Positions 61,420-64,000 of a stretch of 64,000 nucleotides of DNA are shown piece after piece. Each line of letters opens with the position of its first letter. Positions within the stretch are counted from its first letter, which is position 1. Made by a program: the position numbers and the translations under genes. The notes beneath the pieces are model-generated. The model searched no databases. It was not told the origin of the DNA and worked only from the letters and a program-made list of their open reading frames with translations. The DNA is from Rhodopseudomonas julia (GTDB taxonomy: Bacteria > Pseudomonadota > Alphaproteobacteria > Rhizobiales > Afifellaceae): positions 372,001-436,000 of the forward strand of contig NZ_JAUSUK010000001.1 in the NCBI RefSeq assembly GCF_030813515.1, in the 5' to 3' direction.

Positions 61420-61785
61420 TCAGCGCTCGCCTTCCGGATCGGAGCGCGTCACCCCTATAGCCCGCGAATAGTCATCGGGTTCCGTCTGCGGGACCGGCTT
61501 TACACCAGTGAGGTAAGCGGCCCGGGCAAGAAGATGCGCGGAAACCGGAGCGGTGAGAAGGAAGAACACCACACCTGCCACGGCCCGAGTGAAGATGTCT
61601 AAATGGGGCGCTTCTAAGGCAAGCGCCAACAACATCAGTCCTGAGCCCAAGGTTCCCGCTTTGCTGGCCGCGTGCATGCGCGTGTAAAGGTCAGGAAATC
61701 GCAAGAGACCGACGCTCGCAACGACTGCGAAAAGCGCGCCGATCACAATCATCACACCGACCAAGACGTCGAGAAAGCCGCTCAT
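61420..61785 (-). CDS. mnhG: Na+/H+ antiporter subunit G
   Basis: A 121-residue subunit of the Mrp/Mnh/Pha antiporter, with three helices: [60 protein letters not shown]. Start MSGFLDV (61785), a 4-bp overlap with the F subunit gene. It is the last gene of the operon. Confidence 0.93.
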   Translation of the reverse strand: MSGFLDVLVGVMIVIGALFAVVASVGLLRFPDLYTRMHAASKAGTLGSGLMLLALALEAPHLDIFTRAVAGVVFFLLTAPVSAHLLARAAYLTGVKPVPQTEPDDYSRAIGVTRSDPEGER

Positions 61786-62114
61786 CGCTGCTTCTCCGAA
61801 TCGGAGCCGTAGCACATTGCTGACTCGCCCCCGAGCACGTCTCCGCAATGCATCACGTAGCGGGCAAACGCCACGGTTGCAAGAAAACCGACGAGCCCAA
61901 GAGCAATTGCAATGTCGATGTAAAGATAGAAACCAGTTTTCACGCCGATCACGGCAATGAAACCGATGCCGACCGAGACCAGCATGTCGAGCGCCAGAAC
62001 GCGGTCCGCAAAGGTCGGCCCACGCACGATCCGAATGGTGATCAGCGCGAACGAAAGCACGAGAAGCGCCAGCGAAATCGCGACACAGATTTCGAGAAAC
62101 TCTGTAGCACTCAT
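61782..62114 (-). CDS. mnhF: Na+/H+ antiporter subunit F
   Basis: A 110-residue, three-helix subunit: [60 protein letters not shown]. It overlaps both neighbours by 4 bp. Confidence 0.93.
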   Translation of the reverse strand: MSATEFLEICVAISLALLVLSFALITIRIVRGPTFADRVLALDMLVSVGIGFIAVIGVKTGFYLYIDIAIALGLVGFLATVAFARYVMHCGDVLGGESAMCYGSDSEKQR

Positions 62115-62584
62115 CGGAACGCCTCCAGTATTTTTCGCTCAAAGCCTTGTGCGATATCGCGTTTCAGTTGATCCGGATCGGGCACGTCGATGGCATGAAT
62201 GTAAAGCGTGCGCCGATCCTCCGACACGTCGACAGACAAGGTGCCGGGCGTCAGCGTGATGAGATTGGCAAGCAACGTGATCTCGAAGTCGCGATTGACC
62301 CTGAGCGGATAGGCGATCAACCCGGGCGAGATCGGCATCTTCGGCTGCAGCACGATCCAGGTCACCTTGAGCGCCGACATGACCAGTTCGTAGATGAACA
62401 GGAAGAACAGATTGATCACCCTGAGCGAGCGGCCGATATAGCCGCGCGTGCCGATCTGTTCGCGGATCAGCCAAAGCGCGATGGCGCCGAGCACGAAGCC
62501 GAAAAGCAGGTTTGGCAGCGTGAAGCTGCCGGTGATCGAGGCCCAGGCGAGTGCCAGAAGCACGTTGACGGGAAACAGCACCAT
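62111..62584 (-). CDS. mnhE: Na+/H+ antiporter subunit E
   Basis: A 157-residue subunit: [55 protein letters not shown], then the cytoplasmic domain with [20 protein letters not shown] and [15 protein letters not shown]. It touches mnhD by 1 bp. Confidence 0.93.
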   Translation of the reverse strand: MVLFPVNVLLALAWASITGSFTLPNLLFGFVLGAIALWLIREQIGTRGYIGRSLRVINLFFLFIYELVMSALKVTWIVLQPKMPISPGLIAYPLRVNRDFEITLLANLITLTPGTLSVDVSEDRRTLYIHAIDVPDPDQLKRDIAQGFERKILEAFR

Positions 62585-64000
62585 CAGGAAGCGCCTCCAA
62601 ACACCGCGCGAATATAAAGGGTCGGATCAAGAAGCCCCGCCGCGCCCGCTTCCGCAAGCCGCATCAGGGGTGACGGCCACAGGCCGATGCCGAGGCTCAT
62701 CAAGGTGAGAGCGGCCAGCGACCCGAAGAGCACCAAGCGATCCTCGCGGGCGATCTCGCCGGGCACGCTCTTTTCCGCGCCGTCCGGCGTGCCGGCCGGT
62801 CCGCCGCGCCAGAAGATCTGCGTGAAGGCGCGTCCCGAGGCGAGTGCGTTGAGGAGGCCCGTGCCGAGCACGATGCCGGCAAGCCACCAGCCTCCGTTCA
62901 CCATCGCCGCTTCGGTCACCAGGATCTTGGCCCAGAAGCCGGAGAACGGCGGCAGGGCGGAGACGGAAAAGACGAGGGTCAGCGTCAGGCCAGCAAGCAG
63001 CGGGCTCGCCCCGTAAAGCCCGCCGAGCTTGCGCAGGTCCTGGCTGCCGCCGAGCTGGCCGATGAGCCCGGAGGCGAGATAGAGCGCCGACATGACGATC
63101 ATCGAGTGGAAGGCGTAGAAGATGCCGCCCGCCAGCCCCTCGGCCGTGCCGATCGCAAGCCCCGCCAGGATCACGCCGATGCCGGAGATGACGAGATAGC
63201 CGAGGATGCGCCGGAAATCGGAATGCGCCATCGCGCCGAGAGAGCCGAGAAGCATCGTGCCGATGGCGAGTGCCGTCAGAAAGGTGTCGTAGAGCGCCTC
63301 TTCCGAGGGCATCAGCATGATCAGCGTGCGCAACAGCGCATAGGCGCCGACCTTGGTCAAAAGCCCGGCGAAGACGGCACCCGCCGAAGGAGACGGCGTG
63401 TGATAGGAGGCGGGCAGCCAGAAGGCGACCGGAAACGCCGCCGCCTTCATGCCAAAGCCCAGAATATAAAGCGCCGTGATGGTGTTGATTGGCATTCCGG
63501 GCACGCCTTCGCGCAGCTTGATCGCGATCTCCGCCATGTTGAGCGTGCCGAGCGCGCCGTAGAGATAGCCCGTCGCCGTCAGGAAGAAGGCCGCCGCCAG
63601 AAGGTTGAGCACGGCATAGCGCACGGCGCCGTCGAGCTGCTCCTTGGAATTGCCGAGCACGATGAGGCCGAAGGAGGCGATCAGCATCACCTCGAACCAG
63701 ACATAGAGGTTGAAGATGTCGCCGGTGAGGAAGGCGTTGCACACGCCCGTCATCATCAGCAGCAGAAAGGGATAAAACCCGTAGCGGCTCTCCACGCGCC
63801 GCAGGCCGCGGCTTGCGAAAATGCCGACGACGAGTGCCACCACCGACGACACGAAGGCGAAGGAGGCGCCGAGCGCATCGACGGCGAAGGTGATGCCGAA
63901 GGGCGGCAGCCAGCTGCCCATCGTCATGGTCAGCGGCCCGCCGGTCGCAACGCGCGCCAGAATGCCCGCCGTCGCCACCGTCAGAAACACGAGGCCGACG
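62584..64000 (-). CDS. mnhD: Na+/H+ antiporter subunit D (5' end outside window)
   Basis: Large proton-channel-like subunit related to respiratory complex I NuoN/M. The frame is open to the window edge, so the N-terminus is missing. Visible: FYPFLLLMMTGVCNAFLTGD, IFNLYVWFEVMLIASFGLIV, FPVAFWLPASYHTPSPSAGA, VFAGLLTKVGAYALLR with the key Lys, and LPPFSGFWAKILV. It is upstream of mnhE-F-G; the A, B and C genes should lie to the right. Confidence 0.93.
   Translation of the reverse strand, partial: VGLVFLTVATAGILARVATGGPLTMTMGSWLPPFGITFAVDALGASFAFVSSVVALVVGIFASRGLRRVESRYGFYPFLLLMMTGVCNAFLTGDIFNLYVWFEVMLIASFGLIVLGNSKEQLDGAVRYAVLNLLAAAFFLTATGYLYGALGTLNMAEIAIKLREGVPGMPINTITALYILGFGMKAAAFPVAFWLPASYHTPSPSAGAVFAGLLTKVGAYALLRTLIMLMPSEEALYDTFLTALAIGTMLLGSLGAMAHSDFRRILGYLVISGIGVILAGLAIGTAEGLAGGIFYAFHSMIVMSALYLASGLIGQLGGSQDLRKLGGLYGASPLLAGLTLTLVFSVSALPPFSGFWAKILVTEAAMVNGGWWLAGIVLGTGLLNALASGRAFTQIFWRGGPAGTPDGAEKSVPGEIAREDRLVLFGSLAALTLMSLGIGLWPSPLMRLAEAGAAGLLDPTLYIRAVFGGAS

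Noticed and set aside
1-64000. tRNA or rRNA genes
   Set aside because: I saw no cloverleaf-like or rRNA-like segment in the gaps between genes.

Overview
This is a GC-rich window that I place in the alphaproteobacterial order Hyphomicrobiales (Rhizobiales). The placement rests on gene content and order: pleC/glnE/two-component/degP/ccmHFEI next to a feuN-feuP-feuQ set, MucR, DUF1491, DUF5330 and DUF6456 proteins, and an RcGTA-like gene transfer agent (GTA) cluster. I cannot name the genus.

0-22 kb: conserved housekeeping on the minus strand. A PleC-like kinase (cut by the left edge) and a LysR regulator are followed by a solitary Rieske protein gene with its own terminator. Then come glnE, a HAMP kinase/OmpR regulator pair, and degP with a 12-bp hairpin in its leader. 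A three-gene GtrA/GT-C/GtrB cassette sits between degP and the cytochrome c maturation genes ccmI-E-F-H. A glycine-zipper lipoprotein and the FeuN/FeuP/FeuQ envelope-stress system complete the block.

22-24.7 kb: two toxin-antitoxin modules (hicAB, parDE) abut a lysis pair (small membrane protein plus GH19 muralytic enzyme). The parDE module lies between the intact 3' end of the small membrane gene and a diverged second copy of that 3' end.

24.7-45.9 kb: an almost complete RcGTA-type structural cluster on the minus strand: gp1 (TerS), gp2 (TerL), gp3 (portal), two small ORFs at the 3.5 position, gp4 (protease), gp5 (capsid), gp6-gp9, gp10, gp10.1, gp11-gp15. There is no integrase, replication gene or phage repressor, which favours a domesticated GTA over a prophage. 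The cluster is broken into blocks by unrelated cargo: an HxlR/QorB-like pair with palindromic repeats after gp2, a LysR/DMT transporter pair after gp3, and an SDR gene with two unknown membrane proteins between gp8 and gp9. Two control signals stand out. One is a canonical -1 frameshift heptamer at the end of gp10 that joins it to gp10.1, which has no start codon of its own. The other is an intrinsic terminator directly after the capsid gene.

45.9-64 kb: chromosomal genes again. They are a P-loop kinase-like protein, a PAS-GGDEF-EAL protein, an LLM flavin oxidoreductase, a YcgN-like protein, a class A PBP, a DUF1214/DUF1254 pair, DUF1491, a peptidoglycan-binding protein, DUF5330, Lrp with azlCD, PilZ, SufE, DUF6456 with a DnaA-domain-IV-like protein, MucR with two tandem terminators, and the mnhG-F-E-D end of an Mrp/Mnh antiporter operon cut by the right edge.

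All assignments come from reading motifs, order and overlaps. No database search was run.
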